Shown piece by piece: positions 17,846 through 26,856 of a stretch of 64,000 nucleotides of DNA. Position 1 is the first letter of the stretch; the number at the start of each line of letters is the position of its first letter. The position numbers and the translations under genes are program-made. The notes beneath the pieces are model-generated. The model searched no databases and was not told the DNA's origin. It saw only the letters and a program-made list of their open reading frames with translations. Source of the stretch: Xenophilus sp003671765 (GTDB lineage Bacteria > Pseudomonadota > Gammaproteobacteria > Burkholderiales > Burkholderiaceae_C); the NCBI GenBank assembly GCA_051414805.1, contig CP166702.1:3720001-3784000 (forward strand), read 5' to 3'.

Positions 17846-19914
17846 ACGCCTCCAACCTGCGCGCCTGGCTGGGCACCCAGGGCGCCGTCTTCCATCGGGC
17901 TGCCGCGCCGCTGCTCGTCGTCGCCATCCTGGCACTGATGGTGCTGCCGATCCCGGCCTGGCTGCTCGACGGCTTCTTCACGCTCAACATCGCGGTGGCG
18001 CTGATGGTGATGATGGTGGCTGCGTACATGGTGCGCCCGCTGGACTTTGCCGCCTTCCCGAGCGTGCTGCTGCTTACCACCCTGATGCGCCTGTCGCTCA
18101 ACGTGGCCTCGACACGCGTCGTCCTGCTCGAAGGCCACACCGGGCCCGGTGCCGCCGGTGCGGTGATCGAGGCCTTTGGGCACTTCCTCATCGGCGGCAA
18201 CTTCGCGGTCGGCCTGATCGTCTTCGCCATCCTGGTGGTCATCAACTTCGTGGTGGTGACCAAGGGGTCCGAGCGCATCGCCGAAGTTTCGGCACGGTTC
18301 ACGCTCGACGCCATGCCCGGCAAGCAGATGGCGGTGGACGCCGACCTGAACGCCGGCGTGATCGACGAGAAGGAAGCCAAGCGCCGCCGCGCCGAGGTGG
18401 CCGAGGAGGCGAACTTCTTCGGCTCGATGGATGGCGCGTCGAAGTTCGTGCGGGGCGACGCCATCGCCGGCATCCTGATCCTGGTCATCAGCATCGTCGG
18501 CGGCTTCACCATCGGGGTGCTCCAGCACGGGATGGCGGCCGGCAAGGCCGCCGACACCTATGTGTTGCTGGCCGTCGGCGATGCGCTGGTGGCACAGATT
18601 CCCGGGCTGTTGATCTCGGTGGCGGCTGCGATGGTCGTCTCGCGCGTGGGCAAGGAGGACGATGTCGGTCGCCAGATCGTGCAGCAGTTGCTGACGTCGC
18701 CGCGCGTCCTGGGATTGACCGCAGCCATCCTGGGCCTGCTCGGCATCGTGCCCGGCATGCCGCACGTGGTCTTTCTCGTCATGGCGGCCGTGCTGGGCTA
18801 CGGCGCGTGGGCTCTGTCGCGGCGCAAGCCGGTGACCGAAGAGACAGCGCCGCCGGCCAACGCGGCCGATGCCGACGCCACCTGGGACGACCTGCAGCCC
18901 GTGGCACCGCTCGGACTGGAACTGGGCTACCGCCTGATCGCGCTGGTCGACAAGACCCGCCAGGGCGACCTGCTCGGGCGCATCAAGGGCGTGCGTCGCA
19001 AGTTCGCGCAGGAGGTCGGCTTCCTGCCACCGGCGGTGCACGTACGCGACAACCTGGAACTCAAGCCCAGCGCCTACCGTGTGACGCTGCGCGGCGTGGT
19101 GGTGGCCGAAGGTGAAGCCTTTCCGGGCATGTACCTGGCCATCAACCCGGGCGGCATCTCCACGCCGCTGATCGGTACCGCGACGACGGATCCGGCCTTC
19201 GGCCTGCCGGCGCACTGGATCGAGGAGCGTCAACGCGAAAACGCGCAATTGGCCGGATTTACCGTCGTTGATTCGGAAACCGTGATGGCGACCCATCTGT
19301 CACATTTGATGCACACGCAGGCCGCCCGCCTGCTCAGCCGCACCGAAACGCAACAACTGGTGGAACATGTGAACAAGCTCGCGCCCAAGCTGATCGAGGA
19401 GGTCGTGCCCAAGGTCGTCTCGATCGCCGCCTTCCAGAAGGTGCTGCAGCTGCTGCTCGAGGAATCCGTGCACATCCGAGACATCCGGACCATCGTCGAG
19501 ACGCTGGCCGAGCATGCCGGCGTGACCGCCGATCCCGCCGAACTGGCGCGCCGCGTGCGCGTGGCGCTGGCGCCCGCGATCGTGCAGCAGATCTATGGCC
19601 CGGCACGGGAGCTGGACGTCATCGCCATCGAGCCCGCCTTCGAGCGCCTGCTGATGCAGGCCCTGGCCAACGCCAATGCGCCTGCACTGGACCCGGCCGT
19701 CGCCGAGCTGTTCACGCGCAGTGCCGCCGACGTGGCCACGCGGCAGGAGGAACACGGCGTGCCGGCCTGCCTGCTCGTGCCCGACGCCATCCGAACCGCG
19801 ATCTCCCGCCTGGTCCGTCGCGCCGCACCCCGGCTGCAGGTGCTGGCGCACAGCGAGATTCCCGAGACCCACACCATCCGCATCGGGCCCATCCTCCAGG
19901 GCACAGCCGCATGA
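17842..19914 (+). CDS. flhA: Flagellar export gate protein FlhA
   Basis: FlhA is the nonameric export gate that receives chaperone-substrate complexes and uses proton motive force. The 690-residue product has the eight-helix N-terminal membrane region with the FHIPEP-family segment LLTTLMRLSLNVASTRVVLL, and a large cytoplasmic domain from about residue 330 onward. The frame is coupled to flhB upstream and to flhF downstream by 4-base overlaps. Confidence 0.98.
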   Translation: MNASNLRAWLGTQGAVFHRAAAPLLVVAILALMVLPIPAWLLDGFFTLNIAVALMVMMVAAYMVRPLDFAAFPSVLLLTTLMRLSLNVASTRVVLLEGHTGPGAAGAVIEAFGHFLIGGNFAVGLIVFAILVVINFVVVTKGSERIAEVSARFTLDAMPGKQMAVDADLNAGVIDEKEAKRRRAEVAEEANFFGSMDGASKFVRGDAIAGILILVISIVGGFTIGVLQHGMAAGKAADTYVLLAVGDALVAQIPGLLISVAAAMVVSRVGKEDDVGRQIVQQLLTSPRVLGLTAAILGLLGIVPGMPHVVFLVMAAVLGYGAWALSRRKPVTEETAPPANAADADATWDDLQPVAPLGLELGYRLIALVDKTRQGDLLGRIKGVRRKFAQEVGFLPPAVHVRDNLELKPSAYRVTLRGVVVAEGEAFPGMYLAINPGGISTPLIGTATTDPAFGLPAHWIEERQRENAQLAGFTVVDSETVMATHLSHLMHTQAARLLSRTETQQLVEHVNKLAPKLIEEVVPKVVSIAAFQKVLQLLLEESVHIRDIRTIVETLAEHAGVTADPAELARRVRVALAPAIVQQIYGPARELDVIAIEPAFERLLMQALANANAPALDPAVAELFTRSAADVATRQEEHGVPACLLVPDAIRTAISRLVRRAAPRLQVLAHSEIPETHTIRIGPILQGTAA

Positions 19915-21407
19915 ACATCCAACGCTTCCAGGCCTCCACCGCGCGCGAGGCGCTCGCCCTCGCACGTGCGGTCTTCGGCGACAACGCGCTCATCCTGGCC
20001 AACCGCCAGCTCGACACGGGCGAGGTCGAGGTAACGGCGACGTCCGAAGAGGCGTTGGGCGAACTCGACGCGCCGCGCAGCGCCCCGGTGGCCGCGCCGG
20101 CGCCGGCCCTGCCCGCTGCCCGCGCACCGGTCCCCGCGGCCGCGGCGGCCTCGCCCGCGAAGGAAAGCTCGATCGCCGCCGACACCGAGCAACTGGCGAT
20201 GAGCACGCTCTCCTTCCAGGACTACGTGCGCGAGCGCATGGCCCGCCGGCAGGCCGAGGCCGAGCCCGCACCGCAGGCCGCCGTGCGCCGCGCGAACCCG
20301 GCGACATCGAATGTTGCAGCGGCGGCTGCGCCCGTGCCGGCTGCCCCCGCTTCCCAGGCCGCCGCGCCCGCACCGGCGCGCGAGGTGCTGGCCGACCGTC
20401 GACCCCTGGCCGAAGAGGCCGACGAACGACCGGCCTCGCCGCCGAGCGCGGCCACGCCTGTGCAGGCACAAGCCGCCGCGCCCGACCTGGGCGGCGTGAT
20501 GGCCGAGCTGCAGGCGATGAAGAGCCTGATGGAAGAGCGCTTCACCACCCTGTCGTGGATGAGCCAGGCCCGCCAGGAGCCGGTGCGGTCCAACCTGCTG
20601 CTCAAGCTGATCCGTGCAGGCTTCTCGCCGGCCCTCTCCCGCACGCTGCTCGAGCGCGTGACCCAGGAGATGTCGCCGGCCGAGGCCGTTCGCGACGTCA
20701 TGGGCACCATCGAGAGAATGCTGCGCGTGGACCACGGCCCAGGCCTGGAGCAGGCCGGCGGCATCTATGCACTCGTGGGCGCCACCGGGGTGGGCAAGAC
20801 CACCACCATCGCCAAGCTGGCCACGCTGTGTGCGCGCGAACACGGCGCCCAGAGTGTCGGCCTCATCACCCTCGACACCTACCGTGCCGGCGCCCACGAA
20901 CAGCTGCGCACCTATGGCCGCTCGATCAACGTCGTCGCACACCTGGCGCACGACCGGGCCGCCCTGCTCGAGCTTTTGGGCTTGTTCAGCCGCAAGAAGC
21001 TGGTGCTGGTCGACACGACCGGCGTCGCACCGCGCGACCCCCGACGGGTCGACCAGCTCGGCATGCTGGACATCCCTCAGCTGCAACGCGTGCTGGTGCT
21101 CAATGCGGGCGCCCACGGCGACACACAGGACGACATCGCCGGTGCATTCGGCGCCACCCGCGCCGTGATCTCGAAGGTCGACGAGGCCGTGAAGCTCGCC
21201 CCGGTGATGGACGCCGCCATCCGGCACCAGCTCGTGGTCGCGGGGGTGAGCTGCGGCCAGCGCGTGCCTGAAGACTGGCGTGCTCCGGACGCGGGCCTGC
21301 TCGTGCGCGAAGCGCTGCGTAGCAACGGCCGCACCGCCTTCGAGCCGCGCAGTGCGGCGGACATGGACTTCTTCCTGTCCCCCGCCCAGTGCGCCGCCGC
21401 CGATTGA
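19911..21407 (+). CDS. flhF: Flagellar biosynthesis GTPase FlhF
   Basis: FlhF is an SRP-family GTPase that sets flagellar position, often at the pole. The 498-residue product has a short conserved N-terminus (MNIQRFQASTAREALALARA), an Ala/Pro-rich linker at about residues 55-190, a helical N domain, and a G domain with the P-loop GATGVGKT at about 290-297 followed by LDTYRAGAHEQLR. Its usual antagonist flhG is not next to it: fliA follows after 19 bases. Confidence 0.96.
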   Translation: MNIQRFQASTAREALALARAVFGDNALILANRQLDTGEVEVTATSEEALGELDAPRSAPVAAPAPALPAARAPVPAAAAASPAKESSIAADTEQLAMSTLSFQDYVRERMARRQAEAEPAPQAAVRRANPATSNVAAAAAPVPAAPASQAAAPAPAREVLADRRPLAEEADERPASPPSAATPVQAQAAAPDLGGVMAELQAMKSLMEERFTTLSWMSQARQEPVRSNLLLKLIRAGFSPALSRTLLERVTQEMSPAEAVRDVMGTIERMLRVDHGPGLEQAGGIYALVGATGVGKTTTIAKLATLCAREHGAQSVGLITLDTYRAGAHEQLRTYGRSINVVAHLAHDRAALLELLGLFSRKKLVLVDTTGVAPRDPRRVDQLGMLDIPQLQRVLVLNAGAHGDTQDDIAGAFGATRAVISKVDEAVKLAPVMDAAIRHQLVVAGVSCGQRVPEDWRAPDAGLLVREALRSNGRTAFEPRSAADMDFFLSPAQCAAAD

Positions 21408-21426
21408 TCCCGTAGTGCCGACGCCC

Positions 21427-22164
21427 ATGCTTGCCGCTTCTTCCCAGATGTACAACCCCAGAGGCCGACTCGACCGCGAAGCGCTCATCCGTCAGTACGT
21501 TCCGCTCGTGCAGCGCCTGGCCCATCACATGATCGCCAAGCTGCCGCCGAACGTGGAGCTGGACGACCTGATCCAGGTGGGCATGATCGGCCTGGTCGAT
21601 GCGCTGTCGCGCTTCGAGGAAAGCCACGGCGTGCAGTTCGAGACCTTCGCCACGCAGCGCATCCGGGGCGCCATGCTCGACGAGCTGCGTGAAGGCGACT
21701 GGATGTCGCGCGGATCGCGCAAGAGCCAGAAGCAGATCGAGCAGGCCATGCATCGCCTCGAGCACCGCCTGGGGCGCGCCCCGCTCGAATCCGAGATCGC
21801 GGTCGAACTGAAGATGCCGCTGGCCGAATACCAGGCCCTGCTCGGGCGCGTGCGCGGCACGCAGCTCGTCTACCTGGAAGACATCGGCGCCAGCGCTGAA
21901 GACGAAGAAGGCTTCCTGGACCGGCACGTGGCCGACGAGGAAGCCGATCCCATGAGCCTGCTCAAGGACCAGCGCCTGCGCAGTGCGCTGGTGGCCGCCA
22001 TCGAGTCCCTGCCCGAGCGCGAACGCTACATCATGGGCATGTACTACGAGCAGGACATGAACCTGAAGGAAATCGCTGCCGTGCTGGGCGTGACCGAATC
22101 GCGCGTCTGCCAGTTGCACAGCCAGTCGATCGCTCGCCTGCGCGCCAAGATGCGCAGCCACTAG
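21427..22164 (+). CDS. fliA: RNA polymerase sigma-28 factor FliA
   Basis: FliA directs late flagellar transcription. The 245-residue product carries sigma regions 2 to 4: LVQRLAHHMIAKLPPNVELDDL, QRIRGAMLDELREGDWMSR, and the terminal helix-turn-helix LKEIAAVLGVTESRVCQLHS, read in segments. A second ATG seven codons downstream is an alternative start. It is expected to act on the promoters marked upstream of fliC, flgM and the signalling genes, and to be held by FlgM. Confidence 0.97.
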   Translation: MLAASSQMYNPRGRLDREALIRQYVPLVQRLAHHMIAKLPPNVELDDLIQVGMIGLVDALSRFEESHGVQFETFATQRIRGAMLDELREGDWMSRGSRKSQKQIEQAMHRLEHRLGRAPLESEIAVELKMPLAEYQALLGRVRGTQLVYLEDIGASAEDEEGFLDRHVADEEADPMSLLKDQRLRSALVAAIESLPERERYIMGMYYEQDMNLKEIAAVLGVTESRVCQLHSQSIARLRAKMRSH

Positions 22165-22386
22165 CGCCAGTCCCTGCCCGTCGCTCGTCGTGAGAGCGGC
22201 AGGCGACAAGTCTCGCAGCCGGCCCGGCCCGGCGCGCGCGCGCGACCATCCCAACCCAAATGATTTGCGTGGAGCGCTCGAGCACGCCCGCCTCATGCTC
22301 GCGTATGCCGATGCCAGCGCATCGGCCGGAACCTCGACGGGGTGACGCCTGCGCTGCCGGGCACCAGGGGCCCGGCGCCGCGCGGC

Positions 22387-22746
22387 TCAATGGATGCCTG
22401 CGAGCGGCATGCCCTGGCCGGGCACCGAGTACGTCGGGGCCTGAGCGGGCCGCAGCAGCGATGCCAGGGCCCGTTCGACCATGGCGTTTCTGCGCGCGAG
22501 GTGTTCGCGCTGCTGCGTCAGACGGCCGGCGACGTGCTCGATGCGCCGGCGGAAAGGCATGTCGAACACTTCGGCCGACAGAGCGGCTTCGAGGACGCGG
22601 GCAAACGCCAGGCTGACCTGCCTCAATTGCATCGATGCGCCCTGGAGTGCGAGGGCATCGCCCCCCATCAGATGCTGGTCGACGGTCTCCAACTGGGTTT
22701 CGACGTCGCCCAGGAGGGCCTCGGTGGACAGACGGGAATCGGGCAT
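22387..22746 (-). CDS. flgN: Flagellar chaperone FlgN-like protein
   Basis: FlgN is the export chaperone for the hook-filament junction proteins FlgK and FlgL. The 119-residue product is an all-helical small protein (ALLGDVETQLETVDQHLMGG, HVAGRLTQQREHLARRNAMVERAL) with a short Pro-rich tail. It starts 3 bases after the flgM stop. FlgN sequences are weakly conserved, so assignment depends on size, helicity and the flgM-flgN pairing. Confidence 0.85.
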   Translation of the reverse strand: MPDSRLSTEALLGDVETQLETVDQHLMGGDALALQGASMQLRQVSLAFARVLEAALSAEVFDMPFRRRIEHVAGRLTQQREHLARRNAMVERALASLLRPAQAPTYSVPGQGMPLAGIH

Positions 22747-22749
22747 ACG

Positions 22750-23046
22750 TCAGTTCCGGATGCGGCTCAGGATTTCCTGGGCGTTGGACAGCATCTTGTC
22801 GGCGATGGCGCCGGCGTTCACGGTGAATGTGCCGTCGGCGATGGCGGCGCGCACGGCGGCGACCTTCGCCTCGTCGATCCCGCTGCCGGCCGGCGAGACC
22901 TCGAGCGAGCGGGCAGCGGCCGACACCGTCACCGGTACGCCGCCAGCGGGGCCCGCCGCGTCCTCGGGACGCACGGCTGCACGATCGGCCTTGACCGGGC
23001 TGTTCGCCGCGGCCAGTGCTGCTTCGTTCAACGGTCCGATCTTCAT
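22750..23046 (-). CDS. flgM: Anti-sigma-28 factor FlgM
   Basis: FlgM binds FliA until the hook is finished and is then exported, releasing late gene expression. The 98-residue product begins MKIG and has the disordered Ala-rich N-terminal half followed by the FliA-binding helices (DEAKVAAVRAAIADGTFTVN, ADKMLSNAQEIL). A sigma-28 promoter match at 23085-23112 precedes it, so FliA would drive its own inhibitor, the classical feedback. Confidence 0.95.
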   Translation of the reverse strand: MKIGPLNEAALAAANSPVKADRAAVRPEDAAGPAGGVPVTVSAAARSLEVSPAGSGIDEAKVAAVRAAIADGTFTVNAGAIADKMLSNAQEILSRIRN

Positions 23047-23084
23047 GGGTGACTCCAGCGCCCTCTTTCGGGCTATGTCACAGG

Positions 23085-23112
23085 TTTTCGGCCTGTCCGG
23101 CTGCGACTTTAG
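23085..23112 (-). promoter_or_regulatory. Sigma-28 (FliA) promoter of flgM-flgN
   Basis: Read on the minus strand, CTAAAG is followed by exactly 14 bases and GCCGAAAA, near-perfect to the sigma-28 consensus. It lies between flgA and flgM, and the predicted leader is about 32 bases. flgMN can therefore be expressed both from the flgA side and from this late promoter. Confidence 0.8.
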
Positions 23113-23127
23113 AACTTTTTTTCATCG

Positions 23128-23874
23128 TCACAGAGCCAGCCGGACGGTGGTGGCGTCGACCACCACCCCCGACGTGATGCGCCCGTTCTCCATGCGCACC
23201 CGAACCATCTGGCCGACCACACCGGGCGTGATGGCCTGGGCGTCCGAGGTGACTTCGAAGCCCGATCCCTTGGCGACGACCCGCACGGCAGCGCCTGCGG
23301 GAAAGGCCTGCGCGGCCTTGATCATCGATTGCCGCACCGGTTGCCCGGCCGCCAGGGACCGGGCAGCCACCTGCCCGATCCACTGCGCGGCGTCGCCGAC
23401 CACCGGGGACGGCTCCGCCGCCCAGTCGGCCTCGGACTCGACGGCATCGTTGGGACCGAGAACCGTGCCGGCCACCACGTTGTCGCGCAGCACCCAGGCC
23501 GGTCCGAAGGCCTTGACGGTCACCGGCAGGAACACGTTCCATCGTGTCGCCCCGTCCACGCAGCGAAGACCCAGGCGGGAACGACCCCACAGCCGCGTGC
23601 CCACGGGAACGTAAGGCTCCACGCGCGCGCAGGGCGCCAGGCGCAGGCGAGCATCAAGCGAGCCGACACTGACTTCCATGCGCAGCGGCAGTGTCTGCCC
23701 GACCTGCGACTTCTCGACCGCGGCGTCCAGCCAGTGCTGGGTCGCAGCCACGAACTCAGGGGTCACTTCCTGGCCGACCGGCGGGATGTCCTGCGCGCGA
23801 GCGGACAGCGGCAACGCAGAAGCCGCGAGGGCCAGAACGGAAAACATCGACAGGGAAAAGGCTCGAGCAGGCAT
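23128..23874 (-). CDS. flgA: P-ring assembly chaperone FlgA
   Basis: FlgA is the periplasmic chaperone for assembly of the FlgI P ring. The 248-residue product has a Sec signal peptide at residues 1-27 (cleavage after LPLSARA), and a C-terminal SAF-like domain with RSLAAGQPVRQSMIKAAQAF and VRVVAKGSGFEVTSDAQAI. The frame is open upstream, but the ATG at 23874 is the only start that yields a signal peptide. It is divergent from flgB and lies upstream of flgM. Confidence 0.94.
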   Translation of the reverse strand: MPARAFSLSMFSVLALAASALPLSARAQDIPPVGQEVTPEFVAATQHWLDAAVEKSQVGQTLPLRMEVSVGSLDARLRLAPCARVEPYVPVGTRLWGRSRLGLRCVDGATRWNVFLPVTVKAFGPAWVLRDNVVAGTVLGPNDAVESEADWAAEPSPVVGDAAQWIGQVAARSLAAGQPVRQSMIKAAQAFPAGAAVRVVAKGSGFEVTSDAQAITPGVVGQMVRVRMENGRITSGVVVDATTVRLAL

Positions 23875-24074
23875 GGTGGACCGCACTTTCGGTTCTTGAA
23901 TGCCCGCGGGCGCGCGCGACACCGGCACGAGCTCTGGACACGGCCGCCACTTTATGCGCCGTCGCACGCGGCGAAGCGATGAACAGGCGGCAAAACCCCC
24001 CTTTCATCCACGCTTGCCCGGCGGCCGCGGCTCCCACAATTTCCACCACTGCCATAGCGCCGCCCTCCCCATCC
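23875..24074. promoter_or_regulatory. Divergent flgA / flgB control region
   Basis: This 200-base non-coding region separates flgA from the flgBCDEFGHIJKL operon and should hold both early promoters. No sigma-28 geometry is present, in keeping with FlhDC-dependent rod and hook genes. Confidence 0.5.
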
Positions 24075-24485
24075 ATGCTGGACAAGCTCACATCCGCTCT
24101 CGACTTCCAGACGAAGGCCCTGGTGCTTCGTGCCGAGCGCCAGCAGTTGATCGCCGGCAACATCGCGAACGCCGATACGCCCGGCTACGCGGCGAAGGAC
24201 ATGAATTTCGCCGATGCACTGCGCCAGGCGGGGCAGGCAGGCGGCTCGCCAGCCGCGCTGCGCCTGAGCAGCGCGGCCCATCTTCCTGCCTTGCCGGGCA
24301 CGGCCGCGGGCGGCCTGCAGCAGGCGGGCTACGTGGTCCAAACCCAACCGGCGATGGACGGCAACAGCGTGGACCTGGACCGCGAGCGCGCGGCCTTCGC
24401 GGACAACGCCGTGCGTTACGAAGCCACGCTGCGTTTCATCAACGGCCAGAGCAAGACCCTGCTGTCGGCCATCACGGGGCAATGA
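24075..24485 (+). CDS. flgB: Flagellar proximal rod protein FlgB
   Basis: FlgB is a proximal rod subunit. The 136-residue product has the rod-family N-terminal motif (QQLIAGNIANADTPGYAAKDM) and the C-terminal helix NAVRYEATLRFINGQSKTLL. It opens the rod-hook operon, and its stop overlaps the flgC start by 4 bases. Confidence 0.97.
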   Translation: MLDKLTSALDFQTKALVLRAERQQLIAGNIANADTPGYAAKDMNFADALRQAGQAGGSPAALRLSSAAHLPALPGTAAGGLQQAGYVVQTQPAMDGNSVDLDRERAAFADNAVRYEATLRFINGQSKTLLSAITGQ

Positions 24486-24895
24486 GCATGTCCATGTTCT
24501 CGATCTTCGGCATCTCGGGCAGCGCCGTCAGCGCGCAGTCGCAGCGGCTCAACGTGGTGGCGAGCAACCTTGCCAACGCGGACGCCGTGGCCGGGCCCGA
24601 CGGGCAGGCCTACCGGGCGCGCCAGGTGGTTTTCCAGACGCTGCCCATGGGCGGAGAAGCCGCCGCGGCGGGCGTGCGCGTCGACGCGGTCACCGAGAAC
24701 CAGACGCCCGGGCGCCGCGTGCACGAACCAGGGCACCCCATGGCGGACGCGCAGGGCTACGTGACCCACTCGAACGTGAATGCCGTCGAGGAGATGGTCA
24801 ACATGATCTCCGCATCGCGCTCCTACCAGAACAACGTCGAGGTCATGAACACCGCCAAGAACCTGCTGCTCAAGACGCTGCAGCTGGGCCAGTGA
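24482..24895 (+). CDS. flgC: Flagellar proximal rod protein FlgC
   Basis: FlgC is the second proximal rod subunit. The 137-residue product shows the family N-terminus (SAQSQRLNVVASNLANADAV) and the C-terminal NVNAVEEMVNMISASRSYQN, VMNTAKNLLLKTLQLGQ. Three closely spaced ATGs lie at the start; the first overlaps the flgB stop and is taken. Confidence 0.97.
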   Translation: MSMSMFSIFGISGSAVSAQSQRLNVVASNLANADAVAGPDGQAYRARQVVFQTLPMGGEAAAAGVRVDAVTENQTPGRRVHEPGHPMADAQGYVTHSNVNAVEEMVNMISASRSYQNNVEVMNTAKNLLLKTLQLGQ

Positions 24896-24908
24896 CCGGA
24901 TCCACGCC

Positions 24909-25595
24909 ATGACCAGCACCACCGCCACGGCCGGCCTGACCGGCACCACCAAGTCCTACAACATCACCTCGAGTTCGGACTCGTCCTCGTCCTCGCTGTC
25001 GACCAGCAGCGCTGGTGAGGCGCAGGACCGCTTCCTGAAGCTGCTGGTGGCCCAGATGAGCAACCAGGACCCGATGAACCCGATGGACAACGCGCAGATG
25101 ACCTCGCAGATCGCGCAGATCAACACGGTCACCGGCATCTCGCAACTCAACGACACGATGAAGGCGATGGCGAGCCAGGCTTCGGCGATGCAGATGATGC
25201 AGGCCAGCGCCATGATCGGCCACGGCGTGTTGACCCGGGGCAACCAGTTGGCCTTCAGCGATGCGGACACCGCCGTCGGCGCCTTCGACCTGCCCACCGG
25301 CGCAACCAGCGTCCAGGTCCAGGTGCTCAATGCCAACGGCACGGTCATCGACACCGTGTCGCTCGGCGCGCTCGACGCAGGCCAGCACGGCTTCTCGCTC
25401 GACGCCAAGGGCTACCCCTCGGACCAGAAGCTTCGGTTCAACGTCGTGGCGACCAACGGCAGCGCCTCGATCGACGCCACGGCCCTCATGCACGACACCG
25501 TCACGTCGGTGGGTACCGCCACCGACGGCACGCTCAACCTCACGCTGCAGCAAAACGGCAACACGCCCTACTCCGGCGTGCGAGCCGTCCTGTGA
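24909..25595 (+). CDS. flgD: Flagellar hook-capping scaffold FlgD
   Basis: FlgD caps the growing hook and is later replaced. The 228-residue product has the conserved export/cap segment FLKLLVAQMSNQDPMNPMDN, AQMTSQIAQINTVTGISQLN, and a C-terminal FlgD Ig-like/tudor region (GATSVQVQVLNANGTVIDTV). A Ser-rich run sits near residues 17-36. Confidence 0.96.
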   Translation: MTSTTATAGLTGTTKSYNITSSSDSSSSSLSTSSAGEAQDRFLKLLVAQMSNQDPMNPMDNAQMTSQIAQINTVTGISQLNDTMKAMASQASAMQMMQASAMIGHGVLTRGNQLAFSDADTAVGAFDLPTGATSVQVQVLNANGTVIDTVSLGALDAGQHGFSLDAKGYPSDQKLRFNVVATNGSASIDATALMHDTVTSVGTATDGTLNLTLQQNGNTPYSGVRAVL

Positions 25596-25620
25596 ACCGC
25601 ATTCCTCCAGGAGCCCTCCC

Positions 25621-26835
25621 ATGAGTTTCCAGCAAGCCCTCTCCGGCCTCAATGCGGCCAGCCGCAGCCTCGACGTGATCGGGCACAACATCGCCAATGC
25701 CGGCACCACCGGCATGAAGTCCTCGCGTGCCGAGTTCGCCGAGATCTACGCCAGCTCGGCCGGCGGCATCGGCGGCACGAACGTCGGCCTGGGCGTGGCG
25801 GTCGACACCGTGTCGCAGCAGTTCACGCAGGGCAGCCTCACCATCACCGGCAACGACCTAGACGTGGCGGTCAACGGTGCGGGCTTCTTCCAGGTGAAGG
25901 CGCCCGACGGCTCGACCGCCTACACCCGTGCCGGCAACTTCAAGCTGGACAAGGACGGCAACATCATCACCACCTCGGGTGCGCAGGTGATGGGCTATCC
26001 CACCGACACCAAGGGCACGCGCCTGAGCTTCGACACGCAACCGCTCAAGCTGCCCACGGGGGCGCCGATCCCCGCCAAACAGACCACCAGGATGGCGGCC
26101 GAAATCACGCTCGACGCGTCGGCGGTGGTCGCTTCCACGGCCAGCCCGCCCACGCCGCTCACCAAGTACGGCACCTCGCTCACCGCCTTCGACGCGCAGG
26201 GCCTGGAGATACCGGTCGGCCTGTACTTCGAGAAGACCGCCAACAACACCTGGAACGTCTACACCAGCGTGAACGGTGCCGATCCGGCCGCCTCGACGCC
26301 CTTCACGCTGACCTTCCGCGCCGACGGCAGCCTGGACCCGGCCTCGACGGTTCCGCCGATCACGCTCACCTCGCCCAACGATCCCGCGCAGACCTTCACG
26401 GCCAACCTCGACCTGACCAAGATGACGCAGGTCAACGCACGCTTCGCGGTGTCCGACCTGTCGCAGGACGGGTACACCGCGGGCCAGCTCACCGGCATCA
26501 AGATCGAGAACAGCGGGATCATCACCGCGACGTATTCAAACGGCCAGACGCAGTCGGCCGGCCAGGTGGCCCTGGTGAACTTCCGCAACGCGCAGGGCCT
26601 GGCTCCCACCGGCTCGGGCTATTGGGTCGAGACCGCGGCCTCCGGCCAGCCGGTGCGCGGCGCCCCTGGCGAAGGAACCTTCGGCCAATTGCGCTCGGGC
26701 GCACTGGAGGAGTCCAACGTCGACCTCACGGCCGAGCTGGTCAACATGATGACGACCCAGCGCGCCTACCAGGCCAACGCCCAGACCATCAAGACGCAGG
26801 ACCAGGTCATGTCGACCCTGGTGAACCTGCGCTGA
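25621..26835 (+). CDS. flgE: Flagellar hook protein FlgE
   Basis: FlgE polymerises into the hook. The 404-residue product has the rod/hook N-terminal motif (ASRSLDVIGHNIANAGTTGM), central Thr/Pro-rich D1-D2 domains, and the C-terminal SNVDLTAELVNMMTTQRAYQ, AQTIKTQDQVMSTLVNLR. Length is typical of a medium-sized hook protein. Confidence 0.97.
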   Translation: MSFQQALSGLNAASRSLDVIGHNIANAGTTGMKSSRAEFAEIYASSAGGIGGTNVGLGVAVDTVSQQFTQGSLTITGNDLDVAVNGAGFFQVKAPDGSTAYTRAGNFKLDKDGNIITTSGAQVMGYPTDTKGTRLSFDTQPLKLPTGAPIPAKQTTRMAAEITLDASAVVASTASPPTPLTKYGTSLTAFDAQGLEIPVGLYFEKTANNTWNVYTSVNGADPAASTPFTLTFRADGSLDPASTVPPITLTSPNDPAQTFTANLDLTKMTQVNARFAVSDLSQDGYTAGQLTGIKIENSGIITATYSNGQTQSAGQVALVNFRNAQGLAPTGSGYWVETAASGQPVRGAPGEGTFGQLRSGALEESNVDLTAELVNMMTTQRAYQANAQTIKTQDQVMSTLVNLR

Positions 26836-26856
26836 CAGACCTGACCCGGCAAGGCC

